Positions 1 to 7,217 of a DNA stretch of 20,089 nucleotides are shown piece after piece; position 1 is the stretch's first letter; each line of letters starts with the position of its first letter. The DNA comes from T3Sed10-213 sp012519365 (GTDB lineage Bacteria; Planctomycetota; Phycisphaerae; Sedimentisphaerales; Anaerohalosphaeraceae): NCBI GenBank assembly GCA_033809355.1, contig JAPXLV010000052.1, positions 1 to 20,089 on the forward strand. The letters run 5' to 3'. The notes under the pieces were generated by a model that saw only the letters and a program-made list of their open reading frames with translations, made no database searches and had not been told where the DNA came from. Position numbers and translations under genes: made by a program.

Positions 1-155
1 CTGAAATCCTGGGGCCGATTGCCCTGCCGGCCGAGGCCCTCGAGCAGCCGTATGTGCAGTTGCTGTGGCGATATTACCACGTGGACGGCGACAGCGGCGC
101 CCGAGCACAGCTGCGGCTGGATGATATCCTCATCACCGGCCAGAGCTTGCCCTAA
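1..155 (+). CDS. C-terminal end of a probable secreted/extracellular protein (5' truncated)
   Basis: The reading frame is open from base 3 to a TAA at 153-155 and gives the last 50 residues of a protein that begins before the window. The tail reads ...QLLWRYYHVDGDSGARAQ followed by LRLDDILITGQSLP. A beta-strand-rich segment ending in L-D-D-I-x-[IV]-x-G is typical of concanavalin/MAM-like or lamin-tail-associated C-terminal domains at the end of large secreted proteins of planctomycetes and related bacteria. That comparison is from memory of the sequence style and no family can be fixed from 50 residues. The gene converges on the GH28 gene with a 13-nt gap, with no room for a hairpin terminator outside the coding regions. 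I am fairly sure it is coding and unsure of the function. Confidence 0.6.
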   Translation, partial: EILGPIALPAEALEQPYVQLLWRYYHVDGDSGARAQLRLDDILITGQSLP

Positions 156-168
156 GTGCTGCACGCGG

Positions 169-1548
169 TTACAGGCCGACCATGTTGTCGCAGTTTTCCA
201 GTTTAATCGTCGAGCCGTCGCGGGCGGTGATTGTCACGTTCCTGAACGTCCAGCCTTCAGCGTTTTTGATTGTGCCGGCGGAGCGGGCGGAGATGTTGAT
301 GTTCTCCAGGACAAAGTTGCCGGCCCGCTGATTTTTGCGCCCGCTGACAGAGATAGCCCGCTCGGATTCGGTGGCCGTGATATTGGCAATGCGGATGTTA
401 TAAATGTACGGCGTGCCCTGATCTTCCGGTACTACCGTCATCAGTTTTTCCCAATGCAGCGGCAGGGCGTCGCCCCTGGCCTCAATTTCTTTGCGGGCTT
501 CATCCGGTACGGTGTTGTAGGCCGGATACCAATCGTAATCCAGTTTGATCGCCTCGCGTACATTGACCATTTGCACATCGTGGATATACACGTCCCGCAC
601 GGTGCCGCCGCGACCCTGGGTGGACTTAAAGCGGATGCCCGTGCTGGTGCCGAAGCCCCTGAGGTTGTAGGCGCGAACGTTGTAAATGCCGCCGGAGGTT
701 TCACTGCCGAAGGTGATCAGGCCGTGTCCGCGGCGGGCGATACAGTCGCGAATCACCACGTTGAATGTCGGACGATTGACCCGCAGCCCATCGGCGTCAC
801 GACCGGCCTTCAGGCAGAAATTGTCGTCGTTGCAGTCAATATCACAGTTTTGCACGAGGATATTGCTGGACGAGTCAATATCAATGCCGTCGGAGCTGGG
901 GCCGACCTTTTCATCCAGATTGGCCCGGATGGTTAAGCCGTCGGCCACGACGTTGGTACTGTAGCAAATATGAACCGTCCAGAAGCCCGGCTCCCGCAGC
1001 GTCAGCCCTTCAAGGACGATGTTGGAGGCTTCATAAATCAAAATCAGACGCGGCCGCTTGCAGTCATAATCCACCACCCAGCGCAGACCTTTGGCGTCAT
1101 AGTCCCGCCGCATCGCCCAGTATTTGTCCCACCACATCGAGCCGGAGCCGTCAATGGTTCCTTTGCCGTAGATTTTCACGTTGGAAACATGGTGGGCGTT
1201 AATCAGCGCTGCCGGCCAGTAGGTTTCGATGCCCGCCACACGAGTATAGACATCCGGATAGGCCGATTCGTCCTGAACGCCCTTGATCAGCACCTGTTCA
1301 TCGATGCGCAAATCCACGCGGTCTTTGAGAAAAATCGAGCCGGTCAGATATGTTCCCGGCGAGAAGACCACCGTTCCGCCGCCGACTTTGGCGCAGGCGT
1401 CGATGGTTTTTTGGAGGGCTTCGGTGCAGACGGTTTTGCCGTCGCCTTTGGCGCCATAGTCACTTACATTGAATTCGGCTGCTAACGGAACAGCGGACAG
1501 AACACTTACACAAAGGACAATTGCCGTGTGCTGAAGCGTCGTTTTCAT
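169..1548 (-). CDS. Secreted glycoside hydrolase family 28 (polygalacturonase-like) enzyme
   Basis: A 459-residue protein with an N-terminal signal peptide (about residues 1-24, ending ...SAVPLAA). It is followed by the usual opening of pectate-lyase/GH28 beta-helix proteins (FNVSDYGAKGDGKT, residues 26-39). All GH28 active-site blocks are visible: SDGID at 219-223, DD at 241-242, GHG at 274-276 and RFK at 306-308, so it should be an active inverting hydrolase of pectin-type or other uronate/rhamnose polymers. The exact substrate cannot be read. It probably acts in the periplasm or outside the cell. The ATG at 1548 was chosen because GAGG lies about 7 nt upstream; an in-frame ATG 30 nt earlier has no Shine-Dalgarno and would put MTHFLTVRYE before the signal peptide. 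The gene is divergent from hom, and the two share a 243-nt intergenic region. Confidence 0.93.
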   Translation of the reverse strand: MKTTLQHTAIVLCVSVLSAVPLAAEFNVSDYGAKGDGKTVCTEALQKTIDACAKVGGGTVVFSPGTYLTGSIFLKDRVDLRIDEQVLIKGVQDESAYPDVYTRVAGIETYWPAALINAHHVSNVKIYGKGTIDGSGSMWWDKYWAMRRDYDAKGLRWVVDYDCKRPRLILIYEASNIVLEGLTLREPGFWTVHICYSTNVVADGLTIRANLDEKVGPSSDGIDIDSSSNILVQNCDIDCNDDNFCLKAGRDADGLRVNRPTFNVVIRDCIARRGHGLITFGSETSGGIYNVRAYNLRGFGTSTGIRFKSTQGRGGTVRDVYIHDVQMVNVREAIKLDYDWYPAYNTVPDEARKEIEARGDALPLHWEKLMTVVPEDQGTPYIYNIRIANITATESERAISVSGRKNQRAGNFVLENINISARSAGTIKNAEGWTFRNVTITARDGSTIKLENCDNMVGL

Positions 1549-1630
1549 TTCATACCTCACGGTTAAAAAATGCGTCATTTGATCCGGCCGACCCTATCGT
1601 TGGCCGGTGCAGGTATGTTGTACCCGCAAA

Positions 1631-1651
1631 TGCCCCGCAGTACAAGGGGCA
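1631..1651. repeat. Inverted repeat in the GH28/hom divergent region
   Basis: TGCCCC (1631-1636) and GGGGCA (1646-1651) form a perfect 6-bp inverted repeat with a 9-nt centre. It lies between the divergent GH28 and hom genes, 83 nt upstream of the GH28 start. A very weak GH28 promoter candidate on the minus strand (TTGTAC, 17 nt, TACAAC) overlaps it. It could be an operator for sugar control of the hydrolase, but no regulator is encoded nearby and the match could be chance. Confidence 0.3.
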
Positions 1652-1731
1652 AAGGGGTGGTCCAGAGCGATTTAACTTTCCGACTAAACGCCTACAATGG
1701 TCAGGCGGGAGACAAACGGTTGGGTTTTTTC

Positions 1732-1760
1732 TTGACCGGTACCGTCGGCTCACGTACAGT
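1732..1760 (+). promoter_or_regulatory. Probable sigma-70 promoter of hom
   Basis: TTGACC (1732-1737) and TACAGT (1755-1760) are separated by exactly 17 nt, 31 nt before the hom start codon. This predicts a leader of about 25 nt that still contains the AAGGA Shine-Dalgarno (1779-1783). A second possible -10 (TACAAT, 1693-1698) lies upstream but has only a poor -35. Such a short leader leaves no room for a threonine attenuator or T-box from this promoter. Confidence 0.55.
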
Positions 1761-1791
1761 ATTTGCCGTAATCGGCTTAAGGAAAGATCTT

Positions 1792-3114
1792 ATGGATGCA
1801 AAAACGGTAAAAGTCGGCCTTGTAGGCTTTGGAACTGTCGGTTCCGGGGTAGTGAAGATCCTTCAGGATAATGGGCGGGGAATCGCCGAGCGGACGGGCA
1901 TTCAACTTCAATTGGCTTGTGTGGTGGACAAAGACACCACCACGCCCCGTTCGGTCCGGCTTCCTGAGGGAGTGCTGACCGACGATATAAATCGGCTGCT
2001 AAATGATAAAAGCATTGACATCGCGATTGAATTGGTCGGCGGGACAACCGTAGCCAAGGACATTGTCCTCAAAATGCTCGCGGCCGGCAAACACGTGGTG
2101 ACTGCCAACAAGGCACTGCTGGCCGAGCAGGGCTGCGAGGTGTATCGAGCGGCGTTGAATGCCGGTCGCTGCATTGCGTTCGAGGCCAGTTCTTGTGGCG
2201 GAATCCCCATTGTCTCGGCGTTGCGGACGGGACTGGCGGCCAATGATATTACCGCCCTTTACGGCATCTTCAATGGTACGAGCAATTATATCCTGACCCA
2301 AATGACCCAAAGCGGTGCAGCTTTTGACGACGTGCTCAAAGAGGCCCAGCGCAAAGGCTTTGCCGAGGCCGATCCGACACTCGATATCAACGGCACTGAT
2401 ACTGCGCATAAGCTGGCGATTTTGGGAGGGTTGGCCTTCGGTTGTCGTATCGAGATGAAGGATATTAGTATTGAAGGAATCCAGAATATCCAGATTGAAG
2501 ACATTCGAAACGCCAAAGAACTGGGATACGTGCTGAAACTGCTGGCCATCGGTGAAAAAGATTCTGATGGTCGGATTTCTCTGCGTGTGCACCCGTCGTT
2601 TTTGTCCCACCAAACGCCGTTGGCCGATGTGGACGGGCCGTTTAACGCCGTCAGCGTGTTCGGCAACGCGGTGGGCAATGTGATGTTTTACGGCCGGGGG
2701 GCGGGGATGATGGCCACCGCCAGTGCGGTCGTGGCTGATATTATCGAGATTGCCCTGGGTACCAGCGAACGGCTGTTTGAGCGGATGCCGATGGTTTCCG
2801 AAAGGCACAAAGCCGCTCATTTCAAGAAAATAGACGACATAAAAAGTCGGTTTTATATTCGGATTATGGCCAAAGACCAGCCCGGCGTGTTTGCCCGTTA
2901 CGGCCAGATTCTCGGCAAGCACACCATCAGTATTAGCGGCGCAATGCAGCACGAGGGCGCCGGGCCGGAAAATACCGTGCCGGTGATTATTACCACCCAT
3001 CCGACTCGTCAAAAGAATATGGCCGCGGCACTGAAGGAATTGCAGCATCTGGATATTTTACGCGGTACCCCGGTGTGCATCCGAATTGTCGATATTCCGG
3101 AGGATAAGGAATGA
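1792..3114 (+). CDS. hom: Homoserine dehydrogenase with C-terminal ACT domain
   Basis: A 440-residue NAD(P)H-dependent enzyme converting aspartate semialdehyde to homoserine, the branch point to threonine and methionine, in the cytoplasm. The Rossmann motif GFGTVG is at 12-17. Catalytic-domain landmarks are ANKALLA (105-111), GIFNGTSNYILTQM (158-171) and AEADPTLDINGTDTAHK (191-207), where D203 and K207 sit at the spacing of the known Asp/Lys pair. An ACT regulatory domain occupies roughly 350-430 (FYIRIMAKDQPGVFARYGQIL), as in most bacterial Hom proteins, so threonine feedback is likely. The ATG at 1792 has AAGGA 8 nt upstream. The frame stays open 222 nt further 5', but that extension is not Hom-like and covers the predicted promoter. 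The gene overlaps the downstream ApgM-like gene by ATGA, implying translational coupling. Confidence 0.95.
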   Translation: MDAKTVKVGLVGFGTVGSGVVKILQDNGRGIAERTGIQLQLACVVDKDTTTPRSVRLPEGVLTDDINRLLNDKSIDIAIELVGGTTVAKDIVLKMLAAGKHVVTANKALLAEQGCEVYRAALNAGRCIAFEASSCGGIPIVSALRTGLAANDITALYGIFNGTSNYILTQMTQSGAAFDDVLKEAQRKGFAEADPTLDINGTDTAHKLAILGGLAFGCRIEMKDISIEGIQNIQIEDIRNAKELGYVLKLLAIGEKDSDGRISLRVHPSFLSHQTPLADVDGPFNAVSVFGNAVGNVMFYGRGAGMMATASAVVADIIEIALGTSERLFERMPMVSERHKAAHFKKIDDIKSRFYIRIMAKDQPGVFARYGQILGKHTISISGAMQHEGAGPENTVPVIITTHPTRQKNMAAALKELQHLDILRGTPVCIRIVDIPEDKE

Positions 3115-4304
3115 GTGCCAAATACGCCATCATTGTGCCGGATGGTGCGGCTGACGCACCGCTGGACTGTTTTGACGGTAAAACCGTCCTCGAAGCGGCC
3201 GAGACGCCGAATATGGATCGCATCGCCATCGACGGGATGCAGGGGTGCGTGCGAACGGTACCGGCGGGGATGACTCCCGGCAGCGATGTGGCTTTGATGA
3301 GCCTGCTGGGGTATGACCCTGCCCAATGCTACACCGGACGGGCGCCGATTGAGGCCGTTGCCCAGAACATTCCGTTGGGGCCGGATGATTGGGTGTTTCG
3401 CTGCAATCTGGTCACCTGTGCTGACGGTTTGATGGCCGACCACAGTGCCGGGCATATTTCCACCAAAGAGGCCCGCGAGATTATCGACGAACTCAAAGCG
3501 GTTCTCGAGAGCAAAACGGTTCGGTTCTATCCCGGGGTCAGCTATCGGCATCTGTGTGTGATTAGCGGCATCGACTTTTCCAAGGTGACAACCTCTCCGC
3601 CGCACGATATTATCGGCGAAAAGGTCGCTAAACATCTGCCGAGGGGCAAACATTCTGATTTTCTCAATGACCTGATGGCTCGCTCGCAGCAACTTTTTGA
3701 AAATCATCCGATTAATCGTGTTCGTCGCGATTTGGGCGAAAACCCTGTCAGTACCATCTGGCTTTGGGGTCAGGGACAAAAGGCCCTGCTGGAGCGGTTC
3801 AGCAAAAAATACGGCAAGCACGGCGCAGCTATTACCGCGGTCGACTTGGTGCGCGGGCTGGCTCGGCTAATCGGGTTTGAGCTGATTCCGGTTCAAGGCG
3901 CAACCGGCTACGTGGATACCAATTACCCCGGTAAAGGACAGGCGGCGATCGAAGCGCTGGAAAAGTATGATATTGTGTTTGTGCATATCGAAGCGCCTGA
4001 CGAAGCCGGCCACAGCGGCAACCCCCAGCAAAAGAAAAAGGCCGTAGAGCTGATCGATCAATTCATTGTCGGGCCGGTTTATGAAGCCCTGCAGTACTAT
4101 GAGCAATACCGCATTCTTGTGATGCCGGATCATCCGACGCCGGTAGAGATTCGCTCGCACGTGGACGAGCCGGTTCCTTTCGCCATGGCCGGCACGGGGG
4201 TCAAAGGCTTTTTACACAATCCCTTCTCCGAAAGTCATGCGAATCGCTCCGGTTTTGTCATCAAAAACGGCTCGGATATGATGGAATTTTTCCTGAAAAT
4301 CTGA
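3111..4304 (+). CDS. ApgM-type phosphoglycerate mutase family protein; probable alternative homoserine kinase
   Basis: A 397-residue member of the archaeal-type cofactor-independent phosphoglycerate mutase family (alkaline phosphatase superfamily, COG3635). Metal-binding and nucleophile motifs are intact: PDGAAD (10-15), MTPGSDVALMSLLGYDP (54-70) with S58 as nucleophile, YTGRAPIEA (74-82), DHSAGHIS (110-117), HIEAPDEAGHSGN (292-304) and PDHPTP (339-344) with H350. Family knowledge: one bacterial subfamily is annotated as a proposed homoserine kinase because it occurs next to hom or thrC in genomes lacking a GHMP-type ThrB. Here the gene shares an ATGA overlap with hom, and no GHMP kinase is in the window. 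I infer homoserine phosphorylation for threonine synthesis as the main role; glycolytic mutase activity remains the alternative. Nothing is truncated. Confidence 0.88.
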   Translation: MSAKYAIIVPDGAADAPLDCFDGKTVLEAAETPNMDRIAIDGMQGCVRTVPAGMTPGSDVALMSLLGYDPAQCYTGRAPIEAVAQNIPLGPDDWVFRCNLVTCADGLMADHSAGHISTKEAREIIDELKAVLESKTVRFYPGVSYRHLCVISGIDFSKVTTSPPHDIIGEKVAKHLPRGKHSDFLNDLMARSQQLFENHPINRVRRDLGENPVSTIWLWGQGQKALLERFSKKYGKHGAAITAVDLVRGLARLIGFELIPVQGATGYVDTNYPGKGQAAIEALEKYDIVFVHIEAPDEAGHSGNPQQKKKAVELIDQFIVGPVYEALQYYEQYRILVMPDHPTPVEIRSHVDEPVPFAMAGTGVKGFLHNPFSESHANRSGFVIKNGSDMMEFFLKI

Positions 4305-4328
4305 ATCCGAGGCCGGGGACAAATGTTT

Positions 4329-4357
4329 TTGATTTTTTCGCTTGTTTGTGCTACAAT
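4329..4357 (+). promoter_or_regulatory. Strong sigma-70-like promoter of the protease pair
   Basis: TTGATT (4329-4334) and TACAAT (4352-4357) are separated by 17 nt in an AT-rich stretch just after the ApgM-like gene. Transcription should start near 4364, giving a leader of about 40 nt with GGAG (4394-4397) 5 nt before the ATG at 4403. This position also argues against the longer in-frame start at 4346, which would lie within the promoter. Confidence 0.65.
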
Positions 4358-4402
4358 AAGAGGTGTTCAGTGGGAAAATTCTCACTGCGGCATGGAGAGT
4401 CT

Positions 4403-5593
4403 ATGAAAACAAGCGGCGTGGTATTTGCGATAGTCTTGGCGGCGGTGTTCGCGGCCGTTCAGGCCGATACTTTTACGCACCGGTCATCCCGGGCTGTCTA
4501 TCATGGGTTTGCCACCCAAACGGTCTCAGAGGGCGGCCGAACGCTTGTACACACACTTGAGCAGGGTCCCATCGCGCTGAATCTGGCCGAATTTGATGTG
4601 GTGTATGACCCCAAGGGCCGCCAACAAAGTGTGGCGGTGATCCCGATAAAGGAGGCGATCGAGTTTGAGATTCAGACCAGCGCCTTTGAGCAGGCGATCA
4701 TCAATGAATCGAATAAAGGGCATCTTTATATCCTGATTGAAATTGATAGCCCCGGCGGACGGATTGATCTGGCTCAGCGGATGTGCGCGGCCATCATCAA
4801 CACTCGCAATTGTCCGACAGTGGCGTTTATCAGCGGCCAGTCGGTCGGCGGGGCGTATTCGGCAGCGGCGGCGGTGGCGCTGGCCTGTAATGCGATTTAT
4901 ATGGTTCCCACCTCCAGTATCGGCGCTGCAACAGCGGTTCTCAATGTCGAAGGGTACGCCTTAGACCTCAAGGAGGCGCTGGGCGAGACGGTCGGCGAGA
5001 AGATTAGCTCGGTTTGGCGCAATTATTTGGCGGCGTTGGCGCAGCAAAACAATCGTCCTTCCCTTTTGGCCAAAGCCATGGAAGACCGCTCAATCGAGGT
5101 GCTGGAGGTGCGGCGGCAAGACCGGACGTTTTTTCTTGAATCGCACGAAATGCTCACCGGCGATCAGGTTGTTCGAATTCGATGCAAAAAGGACGAATTG
5201 CTGACTCTGCCGGCCGCAGATGCCGCAGCCTGCGGGATTGCCGACGGCGTGGTGGAGTCGCGTGAAGCTCTTCGCCAGCGGCTCGGCTGCCCCACGGCCG
5301 AGGTTGTCGTCAATCCTGCGCTGGAGGAGGCCGCCGCTGAACTGGACAAAGTGATCAAACGGTTTGATAGTCTGAACCAGGCGCTGGATTCAAAGTATAA
5401 AGAAATGAGTGCAAAGATCGCAAGTTCGACCTTGAATAAGAATCAGGCGGTAAAAGATCTTCAGTTTCTGATTAAAAATGCCGAATACCTGTCGCGTCTG
5501 AAGAAGGCCTATCCGGACGTGCCGGTTTCCGAAGAGGTGATGGATGAGTTTATAAGTGCTTTGAAAGCTGATTATCAGGCCATCCGGCGATAA
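4403..5593 (+). CDS. Secreted ClpP/NfeD-class serine protease paralog 1 (Ser-Lys dyad intact)
   Basis: A 396-residue protein with a signal peptide (about 1-21). It has an N-terminal domain of about 75 residues shared with its downstream neighbour, a ClpP/crotonase-fold protease domain (about 78-290) and a C-terminal helical, probably coiled-coil tail (305-395). Protease landmarks match membrane ClpP-class (NfeD N-terminal/SppA) enzymes: IDSPGG (114-119), the nucleophile region GGAYSAAAAVALAC with S153, SSIGAA (171-176) and K200 in GEKISS, followed by a LAALAQQNNRP helix and TLPAADAAACGIADGVV (268-284). S153 and K200 are the likely dyad (47 residues apart; 41 in the archaeal 1510-N protease). 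It lacks the membrane helices and OB domain of full-length NfeD. The ATG at 4403 was chosen for its GGAG and the signal peptide. Substrate unknown; it probably acts in the periplasm. Confidence 0.82.
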   Translation: MKTSGVVFAIVLAAVFAAVQADTFTHRSSRAVYHGFATQTVSEGGRTLVHTLEQGPIALNLAEFDVVYDPKGRQQSVAVIPIKEAIEFEIQTSAFEQAIINESNKGHLYILIEIDSPGGRIDLAQRMCAAIINTRNCPTVAFISGQSVGGAYSAAAAVALACNAIYMVPTSSIGAATAVLNVEGYALDLKEALGETVGEKISSVWRNYLAALAQQNNRPSLLAKAMEDRSIEVLEVRRQDRTFFLESHEMLTGDQVVRIRCKKDELLTLPAADAAACGIADGVVESREALRQRLGCPTAEVVVNPALEEAAAELDKVIKRFDSLNQALDSKYKEMSAKIASSTLNKNQAVKDLQFLIKNAEYLSRLKKAYPDVPVSEEVMDEFISALKADYQAIRR

Positions 5594-5660
5594 GGTTAAG
5601 TCTGAGAAGTCGCCTGTGGTATAAACGGACAGAAAAATGGCAACTATGGGAGATATGGAT

Positions 5661-7199
5661 ATGAATATTAAAACAATTGCCATCGCCCTGGTGCTAAGCT
5701 GTATTTGCGCAGCACCGGCCGACACCTTTCGCCACAAGGAAACAGGGGAGGTTTTTTACGGTTTTCGCACCAACCGGCGCGCCGGCGGCAAGATTCAGGT
5801 GTATCACGCCGAAGAGAAAAAAATGATGACCATCGAGGAGTATCAGTACGACATAACGCTGGACGGCAACGGACGGCGCGACACGGTCATTCGTATTCCG
5901 ATCCGTCAGGCCGAGGCTCTGATCTCCAAGGTTGTGACCGACAATCTGGCCGAAACCATCGTGAATGCCGCCAATGCAGGGCCACAGTTTGTTGTGATTG
6001 ATATTGATTCGCCCGGCGGCCGAGGGGAATACATCCGAACTGTCGCCACGACGATCGAGCAGATAACGTATTGTCCCATTGTAGCGTTTATTGCTGGCGG
6101 GGAGTATGGCGGCGTCTATTCAGCAGCTGCGCTGATTGCGTTGGCCTGCGACGAAATCTACATCGCGCCGAACGCCTCTATTGGAACGGTCGGCCCTATG
6201 ACCGGCGCCCTAACGGAGGATCAATTTTCCTCGTTTATCAATCTGTATTGCTCGGATACGCTGGCTGCTTATGCCGGCTATGCGATGACGCTGGTCAAAG
6301 ACGAGCGGCTGAGGCTGATTGCGCGTGCGTTGGTGGATAAATCGGTCTCTGTCATTGAGGTCAAAGACATCGACAATAAGCTTGCCTATGTGGAACGTCA
6401 GAATCGCCAGCCGACCCAAACCATTATTCGCACCCTTGCCGAAGGCGTGGTTGCCTCGTCGTCTGCCGAGCAAGGCGGGCCTAAGCCTGCCGACATTATG
6501 GGACGGGTGCTGCTGCTGCCGGCTGAAGAAGCGGTGCGGATCGGTCTGGTGGACAAAATCGCCTCGTCGATTGAAGAGATTGCCCGTGAGCGGGGCGTGC
6601 CGGATGCCCGCCTTATTCAGATGGGGGAGATTGAGACAACGATCCGTCGTTTTGAGGCCGCCCGCCGAACCCTTGGGCAGGCCTTGGCCACGATTGAACA
6701 GCTTGAGGCGTACGCTGAGAGACTCCAGGACCAGATTGTCCGTGTCGAAGAGCAGATTCGCACCGGCACGGTAACCCGCGAGGTCAGCCGCGTTCAGCCG
6801 CTTACGCGTCGGCGTCGGATTGATTTTCCACGGCGCTATGACGAATTTTACGGCATTGATTTCGGCGACACCACCATCGGCCGCAATATCACCACCCGCA
6901 CCACACGCCCGCAGCGAGCACGTCGGGGGACAGCCAAGACGGAACGGATTATTGCCGATCAGCCTGCGGCCAGTCCCGATGTGCTGCGCAACGAGTTGGC
7001 GACGGTTCTGCGGAATCTAATTGCCGAGTACCGCCGGACCATTACGTTGGCCCGTCGATGGCCGGGCGCCTTGCCGGCGGATTTGCCGGTCCAAACCCTT
7101 GAGAGTAATATGGCCTCCGCCGCGGCGCTGCTGGATCAGTTGATGCGTTTTCCGGTTTTGCCCACCCAGCAGCCTGCTGCTGAACCTCCGCGGCGATGA
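5661..7199 (+). CDS. Secreted ClpP/NfeD-class protease paralog 2, apparent loss of catalytic lysine
   Basis: A 512-residue paralog of the preceding gene with the same plan: signal peptide (about 1-20), shared N-terminal domain (DTFRHKETGEVFYGFRT, 21-37), ClpP-fold domain (IDSPGG 115-120; VYSAAALIALAC with S154; NASIG 171-175; LLLPAEEAVRIGLVDKI 284-300), then a helix (325-365). It adds an extra C-terminal region with an Arg/Thr-rich linker (about 380-430) and another helical segment. In a hand alignment the lysine of paralog 1 (K200) falls on S198, and there is no lysine between S154 and K213. It may therefore be an inactive partner or use a displaced base. ATG 5661 was chosen because GGGAG (5648-5652) is 8 nt upstream; three further in-frame ATGs lie within 24 nt 5'. 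The gap to paralog 1 is 67 nt with no clear terminator, so the two are probably one operon. Confidence 0.8.
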   Translation: MNIKTIAIALVLSCICAAPADTFRHKETGEVFYGFRTNRRAGGKIQVYHAEEKKMMTIEEYQYDITLDGNGRRDTVIRIPIRQAEALISKVVTDNLAETIVNAANAGPQFVVIDIDSPGGRGEYIRTVATTIEQITYCPIVAFIAGGEYGGVYSAAALIALACDEIYIAPNASIGTVGPMTGALTEDQFSSFINLYCSDTLAAYAGYAMTLVKDERLRLIARALVDKSVSVIEVKDIDNKLAYVERQNRQPTQTIIRTLAEGVVASSSAEQGGPKPADIMGRVLLLPAEEAVRIGLVDKIASSIEEIARERGVPDARLIQMGEIETTIRRFEAARRTLGQALATIEQLEAYAERLQDQIVRVEEQIRTGTVTREVSRVQPLTRRRRIDFPRRYDEFYGIDFGDTTIGRNITTRTTRPQRARRGTAKTERIIADQPAASPDVLRNELATVLRNLIAEYRRTITLARRWPGALPADLPVQTLESNMASAAALLDQLMRFPVLPTQQPAAEPPRR

Positions 7200-7217
7200 C
7201 TGCGCCGGCGGCTGCCG

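Noticed and set aside
1570..1791. N-terminal extension of hom to the upstream ATG at 1570
   Set aside because: The extra 74 residues are not Hom-like, overlap the likely promoter, and the ATG at 1792 has a good Shine-Dalgarno.
1999..3048. Minus-strand ORF (349 aa) opposite hom
   Set aside because: Antisense shadow of homoserine dehydrogenase with no domain signature.
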